A stretch of DNA of 64,000 bases, from positions 744,001 through 808,000 of the forward strand of contig VTFK01000220.1 in the NCBI GenBank assembly GCA_009617715.1. The letters run 5' to 3'. Source of the stretch: Plectrocnemia conspersa. Lineage: Eukaryota; Arthropoda; Insecta; Trichoptera; Polycentropodidae. Each line of letters starts with the position of its first letter. Within the stretch, counting starts at the first letter, position 1. Both the position numbers and the translations under genes were made by a program. Below the pieces are notes generated by a model. That model did not search any database. It had not been told where the DNA came from and saw only the letters and a list, made by a program, of their open reading frames with translations. Of the stretch, positions 25,207-36,189 are shown piece after piece.

Positions 25207-27900
25207 CACTTTACCGACCGGCAGTTTCACTACCAAACTTACGCTAAATACCGGCGCTTTTTCGCAAAACTTCGCGAATTTTACCTTTTTTATTTAAATT
25301 TATGTATCTTTTGATACGGTCCGAATATTTCGTTGAATTTTTCTAGACATGTTATAAATGTATCAATGCATCAATTTAAGTTATTATTAGATGGTTCTCA
25401 ACATGTGGTTCGCCGGAAATAAAAAATAATTATTACTTTTCCTTATTATTAGATTTTTAAAATGATTATCTTGATTTTAAAATTATAAAAACGAATAACC
25501 TAAAAATTTTAATAAAAATAATTTAAATTGAGTTAACCAGCGGTTCTCAAACTTTTTTAAATTTGTAAAACTTTTTTTTCAAGCAAACTTTTCTTTTGTA
25601 TTGTGACATTTTTACTAATACGAGTTTACTGATATATAATTCATTTGCAATAAAATATTCACTAACCGTTGTAATTCACTTCATCGTAATGTGAAATTTT
25701 CCAGGCACATACACAGATAATTTACATTGTCTTTCACGTGTAAATCACTTTTCACAATAACTAGTTATATAATGAAAGTTTAAAGTGTCTCGATTTTTTA
25801 CCGTTTTTTGCAATTGCAACAATATTACCCCATATCGTTTATATTTGGTTTCAAATATTCGTAATTTTGCATTTTTCAGATATTCTGGTAAAACCCGATT
25901 CTTCCTTATGGTACCACAGATTCTATTTTTTTTCATATATATTTTTTTTGCTATTTCAACACTGTTTTAAAAATCGTCCATATAAAGATGATGCCGTTTG
26001 TATTTATTGTCTGATGTTAGACGTGATATTGAATCTTGTAACGAAATTCCAGGTCCTGAATATATTTTTAATTTCGATATGTATCCTGACACTAATTCAC
26101 ATACCATTCTTATCACTATACCGTACTTTGTGAGCTTACTGGGGTTGCATACGTGAAAATTTAATCTTCCACACCATGGGATCATACCCTCATCCAGAGA
26201 TATGTTTTGGCTTGGTTTTTACATATTTTTTAATCTTTCGGAGAAATAATCAATTATTTTTTGTACTTTGAACAGTAATCCTACATTATCAGGAACATTT
26301 TAATTATTGGAAAAACGCAGGTAACGTAATATTTGATAAAACTTATTTCTACTCATGGTTTTTGTAAATATCAAGGTTCCTATTAGTGGATTTATTGTCT
26401 AATACAGGTGTAATGAGCCTTTTTTTTACCAGGCCCATTAGCAATATCAACTTAAACCAATTTTTTAATTCTGGTACCGTTACATCCACCCATTTTTTAG
26501 ATTTTATTTGCAGTTTGTATCTGTTGATGTGTTGATTATGGTGTCTATTCGTTTCTTCTGCAATAACGGGAAACAAGTCATCTTCAATAAAGTTTTGTGT
26601 CTTGTAAAGTGTCTTCTAAATATTTTTCTTGTTCATCTTCCTCATTGCTCATGAGCATCATAGCATGTGGACGATTTCTTTCATGAACAGAGGACTCTGA
26701 ATCACTATCACTATAATTTTCATTGTCACTTGGAATATCTATATATATTTAACACTATATTAAATAACATAAACTGTAATTATTTTCACTTAGATTTTAC
26801 ACTCGTATCTAACTTAAAAAAAAAAACGTTTTATAAACAGTTCGTAATATTTTTGAATATTCACTCGAGCAAACGAAAACCAGATGCACTTCACACGGTA
26901 GTATAACTTAAACTTAATTCTTATCCATAAGTTTTTATGTGTATCGTGCTAATAATTAAAAAATAATAACTCGAAAAAATTCCCACTTTCTAAAATAATG
27001 TGTCACTGAGATTTGGTATTTTCAGTAAGCCAGTAATATCTGACGGGGAGATCATATTTACTCACAAAAAAATATGTTGGAATTTCCTTATAACAGGATA
27101 GAAAAAAATACAATAGAATCTTACTAATCTGACAATCTTGAGATTCTCAGTAATCCAATACTATCTAATGGTTAATGATATGATAAATTTTATATATGTA
27201 CATCGTATTTTTTAATTTTATGTAAACCCATTTTAAATAAACCCATTAAAATAAATTATTTTTTAAATATACATATTTATATGTTTGTGTATAAAATATC
27301 ATATTTTTTTTTTTTTTTACACCGTCCGAAAAAAAAGTGTGCTTGATAAAAGTTTTTAGAAATTTGAAAAAGTTTGAGAACCGCTGGTTAACTCAATTTA
27401 AATTATTTTTATTTAAATTCCTAGATTACTTGCTTTTATAATTTTAAAATCATCAATCAATTTTAAAATCTAATAATAAGGAAATGTAATAATTAATTTA
27501 TATTTCCGGCGAACTACATGTTGAGAACCACTTAATAATGGCTTGAATTGATGCATTGTTACATTTATAACATAACTAGAAAAATTTGTTAAAATATTCG
27601 GACCACATCAAAAGATACATAAGTTTGTCTGGTAGTGAAACTGCCTGATGAAAGAAATATAAAATATATTTATAAAACCTTCGCATTTGTCTAAATATAA
27701 TTTAAAAAAAAAAAATTAAAATAAAATGAAAATTCATACATTTATTTAGTCATGTCTTAAAAAAAAGCAAATAAAACACTAAACATATATTTTTAATTTG
27801 ACATGGAAACGAAAACATACACAGGACGCCAATTGGCGTCTGCGGTGTTTAACTTTCGGCACACTCAGGACGCCAATTGGCGTGAGCGGTAGGTAAAGTG
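25207..27900 (-). mobile_element. 2.7-kb piggyBac-like element with TTAA site and long internal inverted repeats
   Basis: TTAA (25203-25206) is followed by CACTTTACCGACCG. The other end reads CACTTTACCTACCG on the reverse strand and abuts TTAT (27901-27904), a decayed TTAA. Inside, a second much longer inverted pair joins 25216-25560 to 27361-27650: GGCAGTTTCACTACC, GGTTCTCAACATG and GTTAACCAGCGGTTCTCAAA each recur in reverse. The right end has an extra 250 bp with the palindrome GACGCCAATTGGCGTC (27825-27840) and a near copy (27869-27884). Decayed piggyBac-type transposase lies on the minus strand between the arms. Confidence 0.8.
25745..26640 (-). pseudogene. piggyBac (PGBD4-like) transposase relic
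   Basis: Read on the minus strand from right to left, three blocks of the DDE_Tnp_1_7 transposase appear in order. First (26349-26576) is the 'WVDVTVPELKNWFKLILLMG' region. Next (25967-26260) are SLDEGMIPWCGRLNFHVCNP, then NPSKLTKYGIVI, SGYISKLKIYSG and LYMDDF, which carry the Asp-containing core motifs. Last (25745-25936) is the CGTIRKNR-LPEYLKNAKL block that precedes the C-terminal region. Stops and frameshifts separate the blocks, so no intact protein is made. PGBD-type enzymes excise and insert elements at TTAA, matching the flanking site. Confidence 0.85.
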
Positions 27901-28712
27901 TTATAGTCATGATATTATCTGGAAAAATACTCTGCTAGTTAATATATTTTTGACATTGCTGTTTAATGAAAATTGGAGAAAAATTAAGATCAATAATATA
28001 ATTGGCTAATTATTGTTGATATTAAAAAAATATATTTTCAGCAAATTTATAATGTTAAACCTTGTTAACATTACAATAAAAAATATGATAAATTTATTGC
28101 ATGTACGAAATTACATTGACCGCTCCCCAATTACATTCGAAGCTATTGTCGCTCCCTTGGATTGCCCAGCGCCCCTCAGGGGCTGTATCGCCCATTTTAG
28201 AAACACAATACATATCTTATATACTATTCATTATTTTCAAATAACCCTTCGAGAATCACATTATCTTCTAATTCAAAAAAATATGTTTAAGTTGTGTTTG
28301 TGATTTTGAAGCACATTTACGTGGATGAAGACTACTGGTTATCTCTCGTAAAAGTCGTCACGGTTGTCTCCCTTGTGCGACCGGCCTTCAACCATGATCG
28401 TTTTTCAGCTTTAAGATGAGCCGCGGGGAAGTGACGGCATTTTGTCCGCAGGAAACGGACGAGGCACATAATAATAATGTTGTTCGCATATTTATAAATA
28501 AATTAGCATCGCGGCACTAAAGGGGCTGAGAGCAAAGGCGGCGATATGATAATAAAAATATTCATATAATTGGCCGTGATTACCAGCAAGATTAGGTTTA
28601 TTAGCGGCTCAAGCGAACTACCGGAAAATTGCCTTTAAAAAAAACGCTAATTTAAACTATCATATATGATAGAGGATTAATTTAGGGAAAGTTTCAATTT
28701 AAAAACTATAAT
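27901..28712. other. Non-coding stretch with a GC-richer island
   Basis: 27901-28340 shows nothing recognisable apart from GCGCCCCTCAGGGGC, a short imperfect palindrome near 28169. 28340-28640 is listed separately as possible regulatory DNA. Confidence 0.3.
28340..28640. promoter_or_regulatory. GC-richer island, candidate conserved non-coding element
   Basis: The block contains GTCGTCACGGTTGTCTCCC, GATGAGCCGCGGGGAAGTG, TTTGTCCGCAGGAAACGG and GCGGCACTAAAGGGGC, with no open frame of note. Its base composition contrasts strongly with both flanks. No specific factor site is claimed. Confidence 0.25.
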
Positions 28713-28714
28713 TG

Positions 28715-29400
28715 GACTCACAGAACAAGCTCGATGCAAAATGAGTTCAGCAGTATGTTGGAAAAGTTCTTCAAATGTCGTTTTATACAACCAATTGATA
28801 TATTTTTGCAATAATGGTGACCTGGATGAAATTTACAGAGCCCAATCCATAAACTGTCATGCACACCCAGATCATCACATAGCGTGAGTGCTTGATGAAT
28901 CGATTAATGCATAAGGGATGAAATCTATTGATTTTTCTATGGCGCACAGTCGCTTATCATCTGCTCCAAACAGATTAAATTTGGATTCGTCGGAGAAAGC
29001 CACTCTTCTCCAATCTTCTACGGTCTAAGGCGATGAGCTTTTGCCTATTCAAGGTGATTATTTTTCATTTTTTCGCACTTTAAATCCAGCTTTAACCAAA
29101 CGTCTATTAATTATCTGTCTCGAAATATTTCAGTTTGTAGTAGATTGTTACGCTGTTTGTATTTAAGCAGCAGTTTTCAATCGATATTTTTTTATTCTAC
29201 GGTCTTCTCGAGTAGACATCATTCGCTTCCGACCACCCCCTTGCACCCTTTCTAGAATTCCTGTTTCGCAATATTTTTTAATATTTTTTTAAGAGCAGAA
29301 CCACTAAACGCCACTCTTCGCGCTATCTCTAGAATTGTAATCTTTTCTTTAAGATATACTATTATTTTAGATTTTACCGCGATGCTTATATTATAATTTT
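28715..29400 (-). pseudogene. Tc1-like transposase relic
   Basis: Reading the minus strand from 29390, the Tc1 DNA-binding part appears as EIARRVAFSGSALKKILK, then (in another frame) GGGRKRMMSTREDRRIKKY. This is followed by a middle block with INRRLVKAGFKVRK and by VEDWRRVAFSDESKFNLFG, the conserved second catalytic Asp region of the DD34E enzymes. The remaining part toward 28715 is out of frame, with only scattered matches. Several frame breaks and in-frame stops show it is dead. Terminal inverted repeats were not identified. Confidence 0.8.
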
Positions 29401-29459
29401 CCACCTCTCAAAATATTTATTTAAAATATAAAAAACATTTTTATAATTTATTCGCGATT

Positions 29460-29625
29460 GGTTTAAGACCGTAAGCACTAGTTAAAATAGCTGTATCGTC
29501 AGCGTATTATATAATATAATACATACAAGATAAAGAGAAACGGCCCTAGCAAACTTCTTTGAGGAACTCCAGCTGGAATTTTACGCAGATTCATTATTTA
29601 GTGAAACATTATACTAGTTTCTACT
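29460..29625 (-). mobile_element. Short LINE reverse-transcriptase fragment
   Basis: On the minus strand the segment reads IPAGVPQ-SLLGPFLFILYV, then a garbled ADD-like region (GCTGACGATACAGC, 'ADDTA'). The VPQGS..GP motif is diagnostic of non-LTR reverse transcriptases. Only about 55 codons remain and it is not clearly part of either LINE family defined in this window. Confidence 0.65.
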
Positions 29626-31219
29626 TTTCTGGTATGAGCGTATTATGTTTTTGCATGTACATATATAAATATTTACTTTAATAGCTACTCCACAATTTCT
29701 TCACCATCCGCAAGTATCAAATTTTTTTGGGTATAATAAGTTAGCTTAGATCCTTATAATACTGACGTAAGACAATAAATGTGCTAATTTTTTATTTTAG
29801 TTTCTACTTTTAATTAAACACAATGTCTCGAAAGATCAGATGCGCGTACATGCGAGATAAAATTTGACGTGATGAAACAATGAGAATATTGTTGATTTAT
29901 CTCCAACGCCATCTCTTATGGATTTCCCAAGTTTTTTTTTTTTTGGTTTGAAAACTCGACTGGCGGCAATTACCTCGCTGAAAGACATGGGGTATCATTA
30001 AGTAGTGTGTGCGAATGTATAATAATTTATCGCGTCGACCGCGCCCGTGGAAATTTCGGTTGACAGGGCTCGTTTAAAAAATAATGTTAACACTTAATGA
30101 CCCGTGATAAGTATCGTGCCCGGTCCGGCCCTGGTGTTAATGGCGTAATAAAAACCGTTTTTCGTTTGTATACGCCTTAAAAACCCACACGGCTAATAAG
30201 TGACCTTCCACGTTTATGATATATTGCTGTTACGAAAAGCACTCACCGAATACCCCCCGCGCAGTCAACCCTGTGCTATATTTGGGCGTGCTCTATATTT
30301 TCTATATAGAATACACACTGAGAAAGCAGAATAAACAATTTGAAACATTGTAAAAAATATATAAATAAAATCTATGGGTGGTTATTAAAAAACACTTTAT
30401 ATTGTTAAAAGATATTTTATTATAATAATTTAATATTATTTTTTAATTCCTTGCTATGATTATAATAATATTATTAAATAATAAAAAAAGTGTTTTTTTA
30501 ATGTTACTCCACACCTAGCAAGGATATAATCTTCTTCTAATAAATATTTTTACGATATTTGAGTCACGTTTTTTTTATTTGTTGCCTTTTCTATAACGCG
30601 TATTTAATGTTGAATACCTCATCAATCATTTTTTAGTTAGCTAGTTTCTTCTTTTCAAAGAGGCAGTGAAAAATAAAATGGCACATTTTTAATAAGATTT
30701 TTTAAAAGACAAGCAATTCGCTTCTTTCCAAAGTCCATCATTACAATGAATATAAATTATATTGTAGACTATTAATTAATTGCACATTTCCTGATGTGAA
30801 TATTTAATTAATTGAACTATATTCAAATGCCCACTATAAATAATAAATAAAAAGTGTGCCTCAAAGATAAATTGTAAATTATAAAGCGCCCCGTATACAC
30901 GACGATACAACGAACTGATATTTTTCCGTAGTGTAATGTTTGTTTAATTTAGAAGATTAAGATCAGCTGAGTCAGGCTCCTGGCGCGATACTTCCAGGCG
31001 CAATCGTCAGGTTTCGCTGTGAACTTTAATACTTTCGAATGGCACCTCGATCAACGCTTCTCAAATATGTATTTATTGTAAATATGTTACAACGAAGGGA
31101 ACACAATCAATAAGTATTTAATAAAGTATGTAAATCAGTGATACCATTTATGTGATAAAGTCCAGGCTAAATTCCCGTAACTTAACCGTATTAAATTTAT
31201 AAAAAAAAGTAAAACTGAT
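29626..31219. other. Non-coding stretch
   Basis: There is no gene. 30000-30260 is a GC-richer island with words such as TTATCGCGTCGACCGCGCCC and CGTGCCCGGTCCGGCCC that could be regulatory. A pair of complementary ATAATATTATTAAATAATA-like blocks near 30425-30490 can fold. Nothing else is recognised. Confidence 0.3.
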
Positions 31220-31249
31220 TTTAAATAATGGATCTGAACTAAACTATGA

Positions 31250-32990
31250 TGTATATTTATTTATTTTATTTATTTATTAAAATTATAACCATCGTGACCT
31301 GACAGGCAAACCTAATGCGTCACGATAGTCAAAAGTACTAATACATCATAATACATACAAATATAAACAAGACAAAACAACAGACACAAATCACCTCAAC
31401 AGGTATGCATTGTCCCATACGAACTGAACCAAAACTCCATATTACTATGGACAGAATTGAGCAGATAAATAGCCTTGGCCAGAGAAGAGTTGGCAAGTGC
31501 TCCAGTTCTACACTTAACAGGCAAGAATAGTGGACGCGACCGAGAACTATAACGACCTTCAGAAGCCCACATTTGAAGCTGCTCGAGCACTGAAGGATTG
31601 TCTACGATGCCCTTGAGCAATTTCCAGAAGTGTTTAATTACATAAACACTTCTGCGAGTCGACAAAGAAACGTATCCCAGGGCTCCCAAAATAAAAGCAC
31701 TGGGAAACAAGAACGGATAATACCCGTATTCCTTCAAGTATAAATATCGAAGAAATTTACGTTGTACTTTTCCAGCTTCAATTCATTACATTGATTCATT
31801 ACGCCTGGGATCCAAATGATGGAGCTAGTTTCTAGTATGCTGCGGACTAGAGTATCATAAAGAGTGCGCAATACTAAAGTATTCCTGAAGTAACGCGCAT
31901 TTCTCAAGATTAAACCGAGCATTTTTAAGGATTTTTTATGAGTCTCTGCAATGTGCTGGCTAAATTTCCAACGTTCTTCGAAAGTCACTCCTAAATCCTT
32001 AGTTGAAGAAAACCTTTCCAGAAAATATCCGCCTAGATGGTATGAATATTTTGCCGGCGTTAATGACCTTGAAAATGACATTGTGTGACATTTCTTTAGA
32101 CTGAAAGGCAATTGTTTATAGCAAGCCCATTTCCATATAGAGTTGAGATCCTCCTGTAGGTCGAGGGAATCAGAAATCGAATGCATTTTCTTGTAAATTT
32201 TCAAGTCATCTGCATATAATAAAAAAAATCTGAATGCTCTATTGCTGTTTCTATGTCATTAATGAACAATAAAAACAACAATGGACCCAAATTGGATCTT
32301 TGAGGTACTCAGTAGGGTCTTATATCGTTCTGAAAAGAGTTATTATACTTGACGAATTGATATCTATTGGTCAAGTAATTTGAGAATAGATTTATGAGAT
32401 CTTCAGAAAACCCGAAATTAGATAACTTTTTACAATAAAGCATGGTTAACTTTATCAAATGCTTTTTCAAAATCTGTGTATACGACGTCCACTTGTACAC
32501 CAGAGTCCAATGATTTTGAAACATAGTTAGACAAAACCATTAGATTAGTGACAGTGGATCGAGATTTACGGAAACCATGTTGTTGGTCGAGAAGCATACA
32601 CCTGCAATGATTAAAAATGTATTTATGCAAAACAATTTCAAATAATTTTGCAGGTGATGAGATCAAAGCTATTGGCCTGTAATTGTCAATCTGAGATTTG
32701 TGACCCTTTTTATGAATCGGAGTGACTTTTGAACATTTCCACAATTCTGGAAAACAAGAGGATCTCAAAATTAAATTAAATATAAATTTTAGAGGCTGTA
32801 AAATACCAGACATGCATCCTTTCAGAATGTAGTCTGGAATAAAATCTGGTCCCGAGGTAAAAATGGACTTTAGTCTGCTAAATCCATATTCCATATCAAC
32901 CAGAAATAAAAATAAAAGGCGCGGAACATTGCCTTCAAAAGTATACACTTTCTGTCGTACTTTCACAATAAACATTATTATTCAAAATAT
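31250..32990 (-). mobile_element. LINE family 2, copy A: jockey-like non-LTR retrotransposon, 5'-truncated
   Basis: On the minus strand the copy holds RT coding sequence from about 32975 down to 31396 and a 3' end containing the stem-loop words GACTATCGTGACGCATTAGG and GTCACGATGG, followed by ATAAATAAATA repeats. The 5' end is near 32990. Copy B lies at 37170-38905 and a third, on the plus strand, at 51113-53735; all are highly similar. The family differs from LINE family 1 in RT sequence and in its 3' end. Confidence 0.85.
31396..32975 (-). pseudogene. LINE family 2 reverse transcriptase, copy A, frame-broken
   Basis: Coding pieces on the minus strand are, in order: 32975-32430 (VTPIHKKGHKSQIDNYRPIA, QQHGFRKSRSTVTNLMVLSN, then VVYTDFEKAFDKVNHALL with the first catalytic Asp), 32524-32309 ([20 protein letters not shown] and following), and 32204-31734 after the LYADDLKIY catalytic box near 32210-32230. 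The last piece, 31737-31396, is the C-terminal region with [20 protein letters not shown]. At least three frame breaks interrupt it. The endonuclease domain is absent. A QxGFRxxRST box and this long C-terminus suit arthropod jockey-like elements. Confidence 0.85.
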
Positions 32991-34298
32991 GTTGAATAAC
33001 AGATCTACTGCGTTACTTATGGACGATCTATATATCATAGCTTTTTTTGTTTAATTGCGCGTTCAACTTTATTTCTCGACCCCAACAAGCTCCGATCCGT
33101 AATTATACATTATATGTGTAATTAATAAAATTTATTTCGTATTATGTAGGCGACGAGGTTCGGCGGTTCGAACGCAGCTCTAAAAATTAACATATTCGTA
33201 CGATTAACATAAAATTCTATTACGAACCTAACATATATTTATACTTGATGTAGCAGATTTTGACCCGAAGCACCCCTGTTAAGATACAAAATTGCTCCCA
33301 GGTTTCAAAAAAAAGATTGAGCACCTTTTATGTATCGCGTTTATGATATCAGTTTAAAATCAAATGTTAATGACACACATGTTCAAATTAATGTATAATA
33401 TAAACATATGTTTATATTTGTTTTATAATCATACATACCTACCTATTTTAATTTAATAAGATTTGATAGCAATTAGATATATTTATAGCAAAAGCTTTTA
33501 AGATATCAATTATAATTTACTTAATTTAGAAATAAATTAAAACTGAAATAAATTCATACAAAGTGTATCAAAAAATAAGCCGTTAGTGCTATAGAAAAAA
33601 TATTAATGGTTTTCTATTAATATAAAAAGGCTTATGAAGTTTCAAGTGATTTATGACTTAAAGCTGGCAAAAGTTATTTACTCATTAGTATTTTTTTCGA
33701 TAGATATACGTATATTGTACGTACGTTAAAATAATAAAATGATTAAATTTTATATTATATTTTTGTATTAAGTACCACAGTTAATAAACATATTAGATTT
33801 CTTAATAAATATACCTATTGCATTATTAAATATCACCAGGAGACCCTAAAAAAGCCATCAATCAAAATTAAATTAGATCTCACTCAATTTTTAAATATTT
33901 ATCTGTTTTAATTACATCTTACCAGTATGGCTTTTTCAGTTTATTTTGCAAATATACTATGCGTTTTTGGTAATATTGAAATGCAGACAAAATATGTGAG
34001 ATGCGATGACTGTACTTTTTCTTCCGCTTATTTTCCTTGAGAGATGAGTTGGTTTAGTTTGTATTTTGATCTTGCCCTTTCCTTGGTTAGGTTTGGGTTT
34101 GAACAGCAAAGGGACGTTTCGCAACTTTCAAATTGAGCTTCATAAATATTTTAGAACAGCATATTAGCGCCTATCATTTAAATTATATTTTCGCTAGTAT
34201 AAATATATATCTACTTGGACTTTACTAGTGAAAATATAACTTTACCAAAAAATAAATAATGTATGTAATAATGGATGTAAATAAATAATGATAAGTAT

Positions 34299-34307
34299 GT
34301 ATATATA

Positions 34308-34346
<39 letters not shown>

Positions 34347-34440
34347 ATATTATATATATATATACTAGCATATATATAGATAATTTATATTATCATTATA
34401 AATATATATATATATGGTATATAAAAATATATTATATATA
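34299..34440. repeat. TA-rich microsatellite expansion, copy A only
   Basis: Runs of (TA)n broken by short interruptions fill this segment. The corresponding place in copy B (around 40265-40395) is only a short TA run followed by non-repetitive sequence. It is therefore an expansion specific to copy A, or an assembly error in a simple repeat. Confidence 0.75.
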
Positions 34441-34470
34441 TGATTTTACTGAAATGAATTTAAAAAATAT

Positions 34471-34680
34471 TTTCGGGATTATTTATCTATTTTCTGCATT
34501 ATATCCAGTTGTCAACCTACTGATTTTATTTGAATAATAATGTTTACTTGTGAAAGTTCTATCTAGAAAAATGGGTTTTTCGGGAATTTATCTATTTTCC
34601 TGCATTAAAAAAGTCAAAACTGATTTATTTGAATAAAAATGTTTATTGTGAAAGTACTATCTAGAAAATGGGTTCTTTTG
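34471..34680 (+). repeat. Private ~105-bp tandem duplication in copy A
   Basis: The segment TTTATCTATTTTCTGCATTA through CTATCTAGAAAATGGGTT occurs twice in a row (about 34481-34575 and 34582-34675). Copy B has it only once (about 40430-40530). The two units differ at several positions. Confidence 0.65.
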
Positions 34681-34739
34681 AAGGCAATGTTCCGCTACTA
34701 AAAGAACTGAAAGAACTTATATCTGAAAACTGTGGTTTC

Positions 34740-35200
34740 GGTACGCGACAGAAATTTAAAAAAAAAACTTGCACGCTTAGCTTTATTGTAAATATTAGTA
34801 AAATATAAATTAAAACGAAAAAGTATATTAAATGAAAAACAATTTTATTTTAAAATTATTAACTCATTATAATTATATATATGCAATACCACGTAAATAT
34901 TGTATGAAATTTTCTTTATTGTACCTCAAAACCTTTATACCAATTATTTGGTCAGCTTCTTTGTAACGTCTTATTTGCGCTGATGTTCAAAACCTACTAT
35001 GGTTCTCTCATAATCAACATTATGGCTTTTTTGGATTTATCTGAGAATTATTTAATAATAGGGTCATGTTACTAAATAAAACGATAAAAATAAGATTTTT
35101 ATTGCAAATTTATTTGTATTGCATTATTATTCTATGGCCCAAAAGATCGTCGCCCTTTTCGAATCACCCATTTGTCCGTCGCCCAATTGACCGTGTCCGC
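34740..35200. mobile_element. Inverted-repeat element, copy A (left end deleted)
   Basis: This matches 40588-41092 in copy B. In copy B the left end contains GACAATTGGGCGACGACAAA and the right end, on the other strand, GGTCAATTGGGCGACGGACA. In copy A most of the left arm is missing: GTACGCGACAGAAATTT joins two GCGACA words that flank about 50 bp in copy B. That looks like a deletion between short direct repeats. Confidence 0.65.
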
Positions 35201-36188
35201 TGTAGTTTAGTTCAGATTCATTATTTGAGATCGGTTTTACTTTTATACATCATCTTGCTTATGATCCAGAGTCAAGCATCTCAATTTGTCTCATCTCATC
35301 AGGCCTGTTCATTCATATCCTTCACTTAAAGAAACTAATTCAAAAAATCATATTCATTGAAGGCGGCAACGATACCAAATATAGCTACTCGATATACACA
35401 ATCATCGATAGTTTTAAGGCTATACGCTTCGATGCGGCCCTGTGTAATAGCTCCGTGCGATTTTAACGGTCACCGTGGGAACGACTATCACTTCTAGCTC
35501 GGGCGGTGTTCGCGTGGTCGCAAATGGCGCTTAGGTGGTCTCCTTTCTGCGGTCACTATGTATATATACATTCACTGTGCACAAAAAAGGAGCTTTCTCG
35601 GTCGGGCAAATGGGCCGGTTATCGACGGTGGCGGGTTCGGTATGAGCTCGTGGCACGCAGCCGACCTGTAACGCAAATTGCTTTGTCCATATCACACCTG
35701 ACATCTGTTACAGGGCTGCCATAATAAAAATCTGACCGCATTATATCCAAGCTTTAAAAATCTAACCTAACATTTTAAAGGAATCGTACGGATGGTCCAG
35801 CGATATGCTTTTTTTTTAATTAAAAGGGCATAAGAATTAATTATATGTACAGAATTTAAAATATATATATATATATATACATTTAATTGTATATATAATT
35901 TAATAAATTATATTATTTAATAAAGCTACAATAAAATAAAGTGTAAAAACGCTTCCAAGGAAAAAAAACCCAAAATCCTTATTGGATTGAAATAAAGCAA
36001 TTAAATTTGCAAAGCCACAAAGAAATGTGTATTTTTGCATCAAATTTACTTAGGTATCAATTCACACTGAAAAAAAAAAATTGCATTATTTTTTTTATTA
36101 AATATATAAAATTTATTATGTTTTAAAAAACTAAGAACATATGAAATGCTGTTTTCGTCGTCGTAAACTGTAAGATTATAATGACTTA
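35201..36188. other. Non-coding part of copy A with a GC-richer segment
   Basis: 35370-35735 is GC-rich relative to its surroundings and includes GATGCGGCCCTGTGTAATAG, GGCGCTTAGGTGGTCTCC and ATGAGCTCGTGGCACGCAGC. It is present in both block copies with small indels. Short open frames cross it, but they differ in frame between the copies, which argues against coding. It may be a SINE-like or MITE component. Confidence 0.4.
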
Positions 36189-36189
36189 G

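Larger units (their letters stand above)
33000..34700. other. AT-rich spacer of copy A, bracketed by short inverted repeats
   Basis: No gene is seen. The words TTGAATAATAATGTTTATTG, GTGAAAGTAC and CTTTTGAAGGCAATGTTCCGC occur on the minus strand at 32925-32985 and again on the plus strand in 34540-34697, so the spacer is bracketed by inverted arms. The same arrangement exists in copy B (38868-38925 and 40470-40555). GGCGGTTCGAACGC at 33162 resembles a pol III B box, but no A box or tRNA-like part was found. Confidence 0.4.

Noticed and set aside
33155..33175. GGCGGTTCGAACGC as a tRNA or SINE promoter B box
   Set aside because: No A box at proper distance and no cloverleaf; present in both block copies only as part of the duplication.
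35380..35730. Coding exon in the GC-richer part of the duplicated block
   Set aside because: Open frames differ between copies A and B because of indels, and no conserved protein motif is seen.
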